Positions 5,451 to 11,212 of a DNA stretch of 11,212 nucleotides are shown piece after piece. Position 1 is the stretch's first letter; every line of letters begins with the position of its first letter. The position numbers were made by a program, and so were the translations under genes. This DNA is from Chloroflexota bacterium. Lineage in GTDB: Bacteria; Chloroflexota; Dehalococcoidia; Bin125. The DNA is taken from the NCBI GenBank assembly GCA_027296805.1, contig JAPUIR010000187.1:1-11212 (forward strand), read 5' to 3'. The notes under the pieces are model-generated. The model searched no databases, had not been told where the DNA came from, and worked only from the letters and a program-made list of their open reading frames with translations.

Positions 5451-6524
5451 CTAGCCCTTGCGGGTCCGCGAGCCTGTCTGCGAAGTCGAGCGCTGCGCCC
5501 CTTTCTTCTTTGCCTTCGTGGCGGGCTTCTTCGCCTTGGCGGGCTTCGCCTTCGCAGCAGCCTTCGCGCTCGACTTCTTGGCCGACTTGCCGCGGGCGGA
5601 CTTCCGCTCCTCGGGTGGCGGCGCTTTCGGAATCCGCGGCAGCCGCTTGCCGTCCCGCAGCGCGCGCAGAATCTTGAGGTTGAGCTGGTCGGGGCCACCG
5701 CCCTCGAAGCCCGGCACCTCCAGCATCCAGGTCGCGTTGCGGAACGCCGGATGCGCGATGACGTGGCGCATGCCAGTGATGCCGATCGTGCCCCAGCCGA
5801 TGTTCTCGTGCCGGTCCCGGCCAGACCCCAGCGCCGTCTTCGAATCGTTGGCATGGACGGCCACCAGATTCGCCGCGCCGATCTCCTTGTCGAACTCGGT
5901 CATGGCCAGCTCGAATCCCTCGATCTCGGTCAGGTCATAGCCCGCCGAGAACGCATGACACGTATCGAAGCAAACCTTGACCCGGTCGCTGCCGATCGCC
6001 TCCATCACCCGCCCGATCTCGTCGAACGACGAACAGACGCTGTCGCCGGTACCCGCGTTGTTCTCGATGCAGAGCCAGACGTCGTCCGGCGAGTCGTCCA
6101 ACACCTGCCGCATCGCCTTCGCGATCTGGGGCAGAGAATGGTCGAAACCCATCCCTTTGTGGCTGCCGACGTGAAAGATCACGCCCGCCACCCCCAGCGC
6201 CGACGCCAGCCGCATGTCCGCCGTAAGCGAGTCGATCCCTTTCTGGAGGTGCTCAGAGTCCGCCGTCGCGAGGTTGGTCAGGTAGACCCCGTGGATGAAG
6301 TTCGGCCCCACGCCCTGCGCAGCGGCCTTCTCACGGAACGCCGCGATGTCCGGCTCGGGGTGGGTCTTCCGACGCCACATCTGCGGCGCGGCGCCGAAGA
6401 TCTGCATCGCCTCCGCGCCCAGCTCCTTGGCGTGGTCCAGCGCCACATCGATGTGACCCGCCGTCGAGACGTGGGCGCCGATCCGGGGTCCGTCCGTGGC
6501 CTGACTCGTCTTTGCTGGGCTCAT
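5451..6524 (-). CDS. nfo: Endonuclease IV (AP endonuclease) with Lys/Ala-rich C-terminal tail
   Basis: Endonuclease IV cuts DNA 5' to abasic sites and removes blocked 3' ends in base-excision repair. All nine metal ligands of the tri-zinc TIM barrel can be placed, numbering from the ATG at 6524: His78 (FIHGVYLTN), His118 (FHVGSH), Glu154 (CIENNAG), Asp187 and His190 (CFDTCHAFSAGYD), His224 (VHANDSK), Asp237 and His239 (GRDRHENIG), Glu269 (LEVPGFEGGG). The catalytic domain ends near residue 295, as usual. A tail of about 55 residues (303-357), dominated by Lys, Ala and Ser (KSAKKSSAKAAAKAKPAKAK) like bacterial histone-H1-type tails, then follows and is absent from the E. coli enzyme. Start choice: an in-frame ATG at 6623 would overlap the upstream gene, while 6524 lies 10 nt after its stop and gives the family N-terminus IGAHVSTAG. 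It is probably co-transcribed with the acyl-CoA synthetase gene. Confidence 0.95.
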   Translation of the reverse strand: MSPAKTSQATDGPRIGAHVSTAGHIDVALDHAKELGAEAMQIFGAAPQMWRRKTHPEPDIAAFREKAAAQGVGPNFIHGVYLTNLATADSEHLQKGIDSLTADMRLASALGVAGVIFHVGSHKGMGFDHSLPQIAKAMRQVLDDSPDDVWLCIENNAGTGDSVCSSFDEIGRVMEAIGSDRVKVCFDTCHAFSAGYDLTEIEGFELAMTEFDKEIGAANLVAVHANDSKTALGSGRDRHENIGWGTIGITGMRHVIAHPAFRNATWMLEVPGFEGGGPDQLNLKILRALRDGKRLPRIPKAPPPEERKSARGKSAKKSSAKAAAKAKPAKAKKPATKAKKKGAQRSTSQTGSRTRKG

Positions 6525-6534
6525 GCCGTCAGTA

Positions 6535-7986
6535 TCAGTCGCTCGCCGCGCGCCAGTCCAGGAAGCGCCGCACCGCCAGCGCGCACGCCTCGACCGACGG
6601 ATAGACCGCCACCCCGGCCGCACCCAGCTCCTGCTTGATGCGCAGGTCCGCCTCCATGCCGCTCACCGACGAGGGTGGACGGATCGCGACCGCCAGTGGC
6701 TTGGACAGCGTTGTGCTTGCCTCCCGGATGTTCTCCACCATGCGGTCCTCAAACTGCCGGCGTTCGCTCGGATCGCCCACCCCCGGTCCCGCGTCCAGGC
6801 CGAAGTGCAGCAGGAGCCAGTCGATGTTGGAATCCGCGGCGATCGTCGCCAGCGATTCCTGAAAGTGGTCTTGATTCCAGGTGATGTTCGAATCGACGGG
6901 ATTACGCACGGATGTGCCGGCGACGGGCGTATGTTCGCCCAGGGTGCGCTGAGTCGCCTCAGTCAGCCAGGGCACGGGGATGCCCAACCGGCCGCACGCG
7001 TCGGCGGCCAAGACAGACGTACCCCCGCCCCCGCCCACCACGGCCACACGCGGGCCCGCGAGGGCGCGCAAGTGCTGCACCGTGATCGCGGCGTCCAGCA
7101 GCTCGTCGGTGTTAAGCACGCTGATGAAGTTGGCCTGTCGCCGCACGGCCTCCCAGATCTGCGCCGAGCCAGCCAACGACCCCGTGTGGCTGCTTGCCGC
7201 ACGGCTGCCCGCCTCCGTCAACCCGCCCTTGAGCACGATCAGCGGTTTCTTGGCTGCCAGCCGTCGAGCGGTGCGCAGGAAGCGCGGGCCGTCCTTCACC
7301 CCCTCCAGATAGGCCAGCACGACATCGGTCTCGTCGTTGTCCGCGAAGTAGTCGAGATAGTCCGACTCGTTCAGATCGCTGGCGTTGCCGTAAGAGACGG
7401 CGTACGAGAATCGCACCGCCCGTTGCTCCCCCAGCCGCACGATCTCGCTCGCATGCATCCCGCTCTGCGACGCCAGGGCGACACGCCCGACCTCCGTCGA
7501 CGACTCGTCCATCCAGGACACCCCGGCGATCGGCGAGTGAATCCCCATGCAGTTCGGACCGATCAGGCGGATGCCCCCCGCGCGCAGCTTCGCCAGCATC
7601 TGCGCTTCCAGCTCCACCCGGTCCTCGTCGCCGGTCTCCGCGAAGCCAGCCGTGAACGAGTGGATGACCTTCACTCCCTTGGCGACGGCGTCGTCGATCA
7701 GGCCCAGGATCGCGCTGGCCGGGACGGCGGAGATCACCAGATCGACGTCGCCTGGGATCTCGGCCAGGCTTGTGTAGATCGGGCTGCCGTCCGCCAGTTC
7801 GCCGCCCTTCGGGTTGATCGCGTAGGCGCGCTCCACACGACCAAAGTGCGCCGCCGAGCGATAGAACATCAGCCCACCACCCCAGCCCGTGCGGCCCGGC
7901 GAGACGCCTGCCACCGCGATCGACTTGGGATGAAAGGCGACCTCAAGGGCCGCCGCCGCACTCGCGTCGGACGCGTTCGTCGTCAT
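6535..7986 (-). CDS. Acyl-CoA synthetase (ADP-forming) alpha-type subunit / CoA-binding protein
   Basis: A 483-residue protein with the CoA-binding Rossmann domain and the two succinyl-CoA-synthetase-like flavodoxin domains of ADP-forming acyl-CoA synthetases, which interconvert acyl-CoA + ADP + Pi and acid + ATP + CoA. Visible motifs are FHPKSIAVAGVSP (18-30), AYAINPKG (54-61), LVISAVPA (83-90), LIGPNCMGIHSP (141-152), ALASQSG (170-176), YLEG (226-229) and ASSHTGSLAG (264-273), where His267 is the expected phosphohistidine; then RVAVVGGGGGTSVLAAD (313-329) and RNPVDSN (361-367). It ends where the ATP-grasp domain of single-chain relatives would start, so it corresponds to a separate alpha subunit, and no beta subunit is in view. 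The start is supported by AAGGAG 5 nt before the ATG. Endonuclease IV follows 10 nt downstream. The substrate is unknown. Confidence 0.9.
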   Translation of the reverse strand: MTTNASDASAAAALEVAFHPKSIAVAGVSPGRTGWGGGLMFYRSAAHFGRVERAYAINPKGGELADGSPIYTSLAEIPGDVDLVISAVPASAILGLIDDAVAKGVKVIHSFTAGFAETGDEDRVELEAQMLAKLRAGGIRLIGPNCMGIHSPIAGVSWMDESSTEVGRVALASQSGMHASEIVRLGEQRAVRFSYAVSYGNASDLNESDYLDYFADNDETDVVLAYLEGVKDGPRFLRTARRLAAKKPLIVLKGGLTEAGSRAASSHTGSLAGSAQIWEAVRRQANFISVLNTDELLDAAITVQHLRALAGPRVAVVGGGGGTSVLAADACGRLGIPVPWLTEATQRTLGEHTPVAGTSVRNPVDSNITWNQDHFQESLATIAADSNIDWLLLHFGLDAGPGVGDPSERRQFEDRMVENIREASTTLSKPLAVAIRPPSSVSGMEADLRIKQELGAAGVAVYPSVEACALAVRRFLDWRAASD

Positions 7987-8116
7987 GGATGCTCCTTGGA
8001 CGGATGCAAAGGTATCAGCCCCCTCCCACTGCCTCGACCCCGGAAATGACGCTTCAGAGCGGGACGAACTCGCCTCCTGCTAGTCTTTCCGTCCTACAGA
8101 ATGGGGGGAGTCTGTT

Positions 8117-8428
8117 ATGGCTGTTCGTCTCGCTACGGTGCTCCGGGTTCAGCCCGGCCGCGACCAGGAATTGATCGAACTCTTACGGGCCATCAATCCG
8201 ATCATCGAGAAGCATGGGGGCACCAATCTGCGCGTGCTGCAGAGTCAGGTCGGAACCGGCGCCTATTCGACCTACGTCAACTCAAGCGAGTGGGAGAGCC
8301 TGGAGGCCTGGGCCGCCGGCACCACCGCGTTCTTCGCCGATCCCGATGCGGCGCCGCTGCTGGCCAAGGGCTTCGGACCGGACGCGCCCGCCGTTATCGA
8401 GAGCCAGAACGTTCTCCAGGACGTCTAG
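8117..8428 (+). CDS. Small protein with likely dimeric alpha/beta-barrel (ABM-like) fold
   Basis: A 103-residue cytoplasmic protein. The pattern is a strand with a turn (VRLATVLRVQPGR, 3-15), a long helix (DQELIELLRAINPIIEKHG, 16-34), strands NLRVLQSQVGTGAYSTYVNS (37-56) and a helix with Trp and Phe in SLEAWAAGTTAFFADP. This resembles the ferredoxin-like half-barrels of the ABM, NIPSNAP and stress-responsive A/B barrel families, which dimerise around a small ligand. No catalytic motif is visible. The ATG has a strong GGGGGGAG ribosome-binding site 6 nt upstream. TAGTCT at 8081-8086 could be the -10, without a clear -35. It is divergent from the acyl-CoA synthetase gene (130 nt apart). The gene is certain; the fold is my reading, and no function is assigned. 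Confidence 0.8.
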   Translation: MAVRLATVLRVQPGRDQELIELLRAINPIIEKHGGTNLRVLQSQVGTGAYSTYVNSSEWESLEAWAAGTTAFFADPDAAPLLAKGFGPDAPAVIESQNVLQDV

Positions 8429-8438
8429 CGCCCTGCCT

Positions 8439-8467
8439 GGCGCCTAACGAGCCAGCGCTCGCGCGCC
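8439..8467. terminator. Possible bidirectional hairpin between convergent genes
   Basis: GGCGC (8439-8443) pairs with GCGCC (8463-8467), and inside it CGAGC (8448-8452) pairs with GCTCG (8457-8461) around a CAGC loop. The internal bulge is CTAA against a single C. The hairpin sits between the stops of the two convergent genes and touches the stop codon of the DinB-like gene. It has no T-tract on either side, so intrinsic termination is uncertain. Confidence 0.35.
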
Positions 8468-8970
8468 TAGCGATCCAGCGTCCGTGCGATCTGCCGGACG
8501 TGAAACAACTGATGGTCGGCGACCGTCAGGATCATCGTGCGGAACGAGAGGTCGATCACCTCTTCCGCCACCACGATGTTGGCCGGTTCGCGGAGTTGTG
8601 CCGGCGTCAGTCCGTCCAGCAAGCGCTCGGTGTCCTCGCGCACTGCGTTGATCGCCCAGCGCAGCTCGTTCAGATCAGGCTCCGTCGTGGGGTCGGGCAG
8701 CGTTACGCCCCCCAGCGCGGGCGCGCTCGTCTCCGGCGCTACGGCCGCGCGCAACTCGTGCAGCTGCGGATGCATCCAGCGCTCCGCGTGCACCACGTGC
8801 AGCACGATCTCCCGCACCGACCATTCGCCCTCGAGCCGCTGATCGAGCGCGTTGTCGTCGATCCCGGCCAGGAGCTGACTCAGCTCGCGCAGGTTCTCCT
8901 GCAATACGGCCTGCAGCGCCTGCGGCGAGTTGGCCGCACTGGTGTCAGATTCCGACCCGGCCTCCGCCAT
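8467..8970 (-). CDS. DinB-like four-helix-bundle protein
   Basis: A 167-residue protein of the DinB/YfiT superfamily, metal-binding four-helix bundles that include mycothiol- and bacillithiol-dependent transferases and many uncharacterised stress proteins. Features are GEWSVREIVLHVVHAERWM (48-66), where His58 is in the place of the first metal ligand, and TVADHQLFHVRQIARTL (149-165), giving the DHxxxHxxQI motif with His153 and His157. The family's three-His site thus looks intact. I start at the ATG at 8970, where the family N-terminal helix begins; an in-frame ATG at 9495 is only a shadow across the opposite-strand DUF309 gene. A G-rich stretch about 7 nt upstream may serve as ribosome-binding site. 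It is divergent from DUF309 across 90 nt with overlapping promoter-like motifs. The substrate thiol is unknown. Confidence 0.85.
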   Translation of the reverse strand: MAEAGSESDTSAANSPQALQAVLQENLRELSQLLAGIDDNALDQRLEGEWSVREIVLHVVHAERWMHPQLHELRAAVAPETSAPALGGVTLPDPTTEPDLNELRWAINAVREDTERLLDGLTPAQLREPANIVVAEEVIDLSFRTMILTVADHQLFHVRQIARTLDR

Positions 8971-8990
8971 CGCAACCCCCGGCGGCAGCG

Positions 8991-9019
8991 TTGGCCGCCT
9001 TTGGAGTCTCAAGTACGCT
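8991..9019 (+). promoter_or_regulatory. Candidate promoter for DUF309-dut
   Basis: TTGGCC (8991-8996) and TACGCT (9014-9019) are separated by exactly 17 nt. Transcription would start near 9026, leaving a leader of about 35 nt with GGGGG ahead of the ATG at 9061. It overlaps the divergent DinB-side motif. Confidence 0.35.
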
Positions 9020-9033
9020 GCCAGAGCGGTCAA
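9005..9033 (-). promoter_or_regulatory. Candidate promoter for the DinB-like gene
   Basis: On the minus strand TTGACC (9033-9028) and GAGACT (9010-9005) lie 17 nt apart, the same -35 core, spacing and -10 hexamer as upstream of the flavoprotein operon at 2997-3025. A start near 8998 gives a leader of about 28 nt. The -10 of the opposite promoter lies in this spacer. Confidence 0.38.
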
Positions 9034-9060
9034 CGAACGAGCGGTCGACCAGGGGGCGCG

Positions 9061-9498
9061 ATGGCCGTCATCCAGTCCGTCCCGACGCGAGAACAGCAGC
9101 TCGAGCTGGAGCCCTCGATCGACGAGGCGACGCGTGCGGAGCTGCGACGCGGCGCCACCCTCTTTGACGCGGGCGAGTTCTGGGAGGCTCACGAGGTCTG
9201 GGAGGCCATCTGGCAGGCTGAGGCCCGTCCCATCCGCTCCTTCTATCAAGGGCTGATCCAGATCGCCGCCGGCTACCACCACTGGGCGGTCAAACATCGC
9301 CCCAAGGGCGTCCAACTGGGGATCGCGAAAGGGGTCGAGAAGCTGACCTGGTACCGGCCGGCCTATCTCGACGTCGATCTCGACGCCATGATCGCCGACG
9401 CGGAACAAATGGCTGCCCAGGCCGAGGGGCGCGAGGCCGACTGGCTCGCGTCGTTCCCGCGCGACGCGTTCCCAGCCTTCCGCTGGAGGAGCCACTAG
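9061..9498 (+). CDS. DUF309 family protein
   Basis: A 145-residue protein matching DUF309. The diagnostic stretch is LFDAGEFWEAHEVWEAIWQ (about 34-52), followed by a partly conserved RSFYQGLIQIAAGYHHW (59-75) and a Gly/Lys helix (GVQLGIAKGVEKL). The family is an all-helical cytoplasmic domain whose conserved EAHE..WE residues suggest a metal or ligand site, but its activity is not established. The ATG at 9061 follows a GGGGG run and a TTGGCC-N17-TACGCT promoter-like pair. Its stop overlaps the GTG of the dUTPase gene by one base (TAGTG), so the two genes are translationally coupled. Whether the two proteins cooperate cannot be told. Confidence 0.9.
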   Translation: MAVIQSVPTREQQLELEPSIDEATRAELRRGATLFDAGEFWEAHEVWEAIWQAEARPIRSFYQGLIQIAAGYHHWAVKHRPKGVQLGIAKGVEKLTWYRPAYLDVDLDAMIADAEQMAAQAEGREADWLASFPRDAFPAFRWRSH

Positions 9499-9944
9499 TG
9501 GGCGACCCTGCGTTGCGCGTCAAACGCCTGCGCCGCTCCGCGAAACTGCCGGCGCGCGGCTCCCCCGTTGCGTCCGGTCTCGACGTCCACGCCGACCTCG
9601 AAGAGTTGGGCGGCACGATCCAGCTCGGTGTCCAACCGACGCTGGTGCCCACCGGCTTCGCGGTCGAAGTGCCCGCCGGCTACGAGGTCCAAGTCCGTCC
9701 CCGCTCGGGGCTCTCGCGCTTGGGCGTGGTGGTCGCGTTCGGCACCGTCGACGCCGACTATCGCGGCGAGATCTTCGTCAACATGTCGGCGGCGTTCGTC
9801 GAGGGCGGGGGCTACACGGTCCAACACGGCGATCGCATCGCGCAGTTGGTCGTCGCCCCCGTCGTCCTCGCCGAGGTGGAAGAGGTCGACGAACTGCGCG
9901 ACAGCGAGCGCGGCGAGCGCGGCTTCGGTTCCACCGGACGCTGA
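9498..9944 (+). CDS. dut: dUTP diphosphatase (dUTPase), GTG start
   Basis: Hydrolyses dUTP to dUMP and pyrophosphate, keeping uracil out of DNA and feeding dTMP synthesis; the family forms homotrimers. All five motifs are present: I ASGLDVHA (25-32), II RPRSGLSR (67-74), III GTVDADYRGEI (82-92) with the catalytic Asp85, IV GDRIAQLVVAPV (111-122), and V RGERGFGSTG (138-147) with the Phe that stacks on uracil. Length (148) is normal. The GTG at 9498 overlaps the TAG of DUF309, and GGAGGAG six nt before it, inside the DUF309 end, is a strong ribosome-binding site. Functionally it complements the repair gene at 5451-6524, though they are not in one operon. Confidence 0.96.
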   Translation: MGDPALRVKRLRRSAKLPARGSPVASGLDVHADLEELGGTIQLGVQPTLVPTGFAVEVPAGYEVQVRPRSGLSRLGVVVAFGTVDADYRGEIFVNMSAAFVEGGGYTVQHGDRIAQLVVAPVVLAEVEEVDELRDSERGERGFGSTGR

Positions 9945-10017
9945 TCCGACACCCCCTCTCGACTGCGCGCAACAGTCCGAGCCGGTACGCTTCGCCGCTG
10001 TTGATGAGGAACCACCG

Positions 10018-10386
10018 ATGGAAGTCCTTCTCGTAGCGCTCGGCGGGGCGGCCGGCGCGGTGTTTCGCTATGGGATCACCAAAGCGGTGCAACCGCTCGG
10101 CGGGGGCGCCTTCCCGTTCGGCATCTTCGTCGTCAACCTCAGCGGCGCCTTCTTGCTCGGCTTGGTCTTCACCTACCTGCTGGAGCGGACCGCCGTCTCC
10201 GACGAACTGCGCCTTGCTCTCACGGTCGGCGTGCTGGGCGCCTATACGACCTTCTCGACCTTCAGCCTCGACACCATCCACCTGGCCCAGAACGGCAACT
10301 GGGGCCTGGCACTGCTCAACATCACCGCCAGCGTGACCGGCGCGCTGGCCGCGGCCTACGCCGGGCAACAACTCGCGCGCATCTAG
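10018..10386 (+). CDS. crcB: Fluoride ion channel Fluc/CrcB
   Basis: A 122-residue four-span membrane protein of the Fluc family, which works as an antiparallel dimer that lets fluoride leave the cytoplasm. Motifs are LGGAAGAVFRYGI (8-20), GIFVVNLSGAFLLGL (35-49) with the conserved Asn40, and GVLGAYTTFSTFSLDT (71-86) with the two Phe residues (79 and 82) of the fluoride pathway. Predicted spans are about 2-20, 33-54, 66-88 and 97-116. The ATG at 10018 has GAGGA 7 nt upstream. TACGCT at 9986-9991 could be a -10. I looked for a fluoride riboswitch in the 73 nt before the gene and saw none. It stands alone after dut. Confidence 0.94.
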   Translation: MEVLLVALGGAAGAVFRYGITKAVQPLGGGAFPFGIFVVNLSGAFLLGLVFTYLLERTAVSDELRLALTVGVLGAYTTFSTFSLDTIHLAQNGNWGLALLNITASVTGALAAAYAGQQLARI

Positions 10387-10425
10387 CCGGAACGAAATTC
10401 GGATTGGCCACGTCTAGCCGATGAC

Positions 10426-10442
10426 GCCCTTGCCTGGAGGGC
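10426..10442 (+). terminator. Weak hairpin after crcB
   Basis: GCCCT (10426-10430) and AGGGC (10438-10442) can form a 5-bp stem with a 7-nt loop, about 40 nt after the crcB stop. No T-tract follows, so its role as a terminator is doubtful. Confidence 0.2.
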
Positions 10443-10460
10443 CCATACCGGCCGACGCGC

Positions 10461-10466
10461 TACAGT
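10461..10466 (+). promoter_or_regulatory. Candidate -10 box for the LysM lipoprotein gene
   Basis: TACAGT fits TANNNT and lies 35 nt before the ATG at 10502, with GGAG (10491-10494) as ribosome-binding site between them. No good -35 is seen 16-18 nt upstream. Confidence 0.25.
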
Positions 10467-10501
10467 GTCCTCGGTAGCAGGGTCGGCTGCGGAGTAGTTT
10501 C

Positions 10502-11212
10502 ATGCCGGTCGGATCGCTGCGCCTCATTTTTCCTCTGATCTCGGCGATCGTAGCCGGCGCGCTGGTCGCTGCGGCCTGCGGCGGTGGCGACGATCCCCAG
10601 CCTCTGACCGAACCTCTGCCCGACGCCAGCGCTCCGAGCGAGCAGCCTCCCGCCGTCGACGACCAGGCCGCCGCCGATCCCCCCCAACAAGACGACCAGC
10701 CCGACGAACCCGCCGCGCCCGCCGAAGACGACACCGCCCTCGAAGAGCCGGAAGAGCCCACCGCCGTTGGCACCTACACCGTCCAGACCGGCGACAACCT
10801 CTCCAGCATCGCCGTCCAGTTCAACACCTCCATCGACGAGATCGTCGCCCTCAACAACCTCGACAACCCCAATGCACTCTCGGTGGGCCAGGTGCTGCGC
10901 ATTCCCGGCGGGGACTTCCCGGAGGACGAGGAGACGGTCGCGGACACTCCTGAGGAGCAGGAGCAGCCCGAAGACGACGAACCCAGCGAGCCCCCTCCCG
11001 ACGAAGAAACCGAAGCCACGCCTGACCCCAGCCCCAGCGTCACCGGCCTCAGTCCCGAGGGGATTCCCCAACCCGGCCCCGACGTCGTCACCGACCAACT
11101 CCCCACGCAGCCGGGCCAGTTCGGCAGCTACGCCACCACCACGCTGCCCTGGCTGCACGGCAACACGGAGGTCGACGAGATCTTGGAGATCATCCTGGCC
11201 TGGTCCATGCCT
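10502..11212 (+). CDS. LysM-domain lipoprotein, N-terminal part, open to window edge
   Basis: The 237 visible residues begin with a lipoprotein signal: MPVGSLRLIF, a hydrophobic core and VAAAC-GGGDD, with Cys26 as the likely lipidated residue. Residues about 30-89 and 137-205 are low-complexity linkers rich in Asp, Glu and Pro. Between them, residues 91-135 form one LysM domain (TYTVQTGDNLSSIAVQF through LSVGQVLRIP), which binds peptidoglycan or related glycans. From about 208 a new, less biased region starts (FGSYATTTLPWLHGNTEVDE) and runs off the edge; it may be a catalytic or binding domain. The protein would be anchored outside the membrane and reach the cell surface by its acidic linkers. 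GGAG lies 7 nt before the ATG. The C-terminal function is unknown. Confidence 0.85.
   Translation, partial: MPVGSLRLIFPLISAIVAGALVAAACGGGDDPQPLTEPLPDASAPSEQPPAVDDQAAADPPQQDDQPDEPAAPAEDDTALEEPEEPTAVGTYTVQTGDNLSSIAVQFNTSIDEIVALNNLDNPNALSVGQVLRIPGGDFPEDEETVADTPEEQEQPEDDEPSEPPPDEETEATPDPSPSVTGLSPEGIPQPGPDVVTDQLPTQPGQFGSYATTTLPWLHGNTEVDEILEIILAWSMP

Noticed and set aside
6525..6623. N-terminal extension of endonuclease IV to an ATG at 6623
   Set aside because: It would overlap the upstream gene by about 90 nt and adds an Arg-rich stretch not seen in the family.
6523..8049. 508-residue plus-strand frame over the acyl-CoA synthetase gene
   Set aside because: Shadow frame with no recognisable motif; the minus strand has full family motifs and a strong ribosome-binding site.
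8971..9495. N-terminal extension of the DinB-like protein to an ATG at 9495
   Set aside because: The added 175 residues run antisense across DUF309 and show no family similarity; the ATG at 8970 gives the normal family length.
9945..10017. Fluoride riboswitch before crcB
   Set aside because: The conserved GGNGATGG and pseudoknot segments are not present, and the space holds only a -10-like box and a ribosome-binding site.
10460..11158. 232-residue minus-strand frame over the LysM lipoprotein gene
   Set aside because: Gly/Val-rich repetition arises from reading the Asp/Glu/Pro linkers backwards; the plus strand has lipobox and LysM domain.
1..11212. tRNA or rRNA genes, CRISPR arrays, insertion sequences, phage genes
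   Set aside because: No repeat-spacer pattern, terminal inverted repeats, transposase or integrase motifs, or cloverleaf-like segments were seen by eye.

Overview
This is a high-GC bacterial chromosomal window with dense, mostly short operons. It shows no tRNA, rRNA, CRISPR array or mobile element. The gene mix suggests an uncultured Chloroflexota of the Dehalococcoidia/SAR202 type: tandem class III CoA-transferases, a nitronate-monooxygenase-like flavoprotein, an alpha-only ADP-forming acyl-CoA synthetase, DinB and DUF309 genes, and a lipoprotein with an acidic linker. That placement is inference; no marker gene fixes it.

Layout. 1-2953 (minus): an operon of an NMO-like flavoprotein followed by two class III CoA-transferases, the last cut by the left edge. 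3109-3954 (plus): a 53-residue single-span membrane protein, an acidic 118-residue unknown and a [2Fe-2S] ferredoxin. 4023-4946 (plus): a LysR regulator with a perfect TATAAT only 6 nt before its ATG. 5090-5440 (plus): an ArsC/Spx-family thioredoxin-fold protein whose catalytic Cys codon is an in-frame TGA followed by a good bacterial SECIS hairpin. It reads as a selenoprotein, and ordinary ORF calling misses it. 5451-7986 (minus): an acyl-CoA synthetase alpha subunit followed by endonuclease IV with a Lys/Ala-rich tail. 8117-8428 (plus): a small alpha/beta-barrel-like protein. 8467-8970 (minus): a DinB-like protein, divergent from 9061-9944 (plus), which holds DUF309 and dUTPase. 10018-10386 (plus): a Fluc/CrcB fluoride channel. 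10502 to the right edge (plus): a LysM lipoprotein.

How the genes fit together. The left operon looks catabolic (CoA transfer plus flavin oxidation), and the alpha-type acyl-CoA synthetase is the other CoA-handling gene. Endonuclease IV and dUTPase serve DNA maintenance and CrcB serves fluoride resistance. The most notable item is the Sec-containing ArsC-like protein at 5090-5440. Next are the loss of the usual catalytic Asp in the complete CoA-transferase, the histone-like tail on endonuclease IV, a repeated TTGAC-N17-GAGACT promoter-like motif, and two genes that look leaderless.
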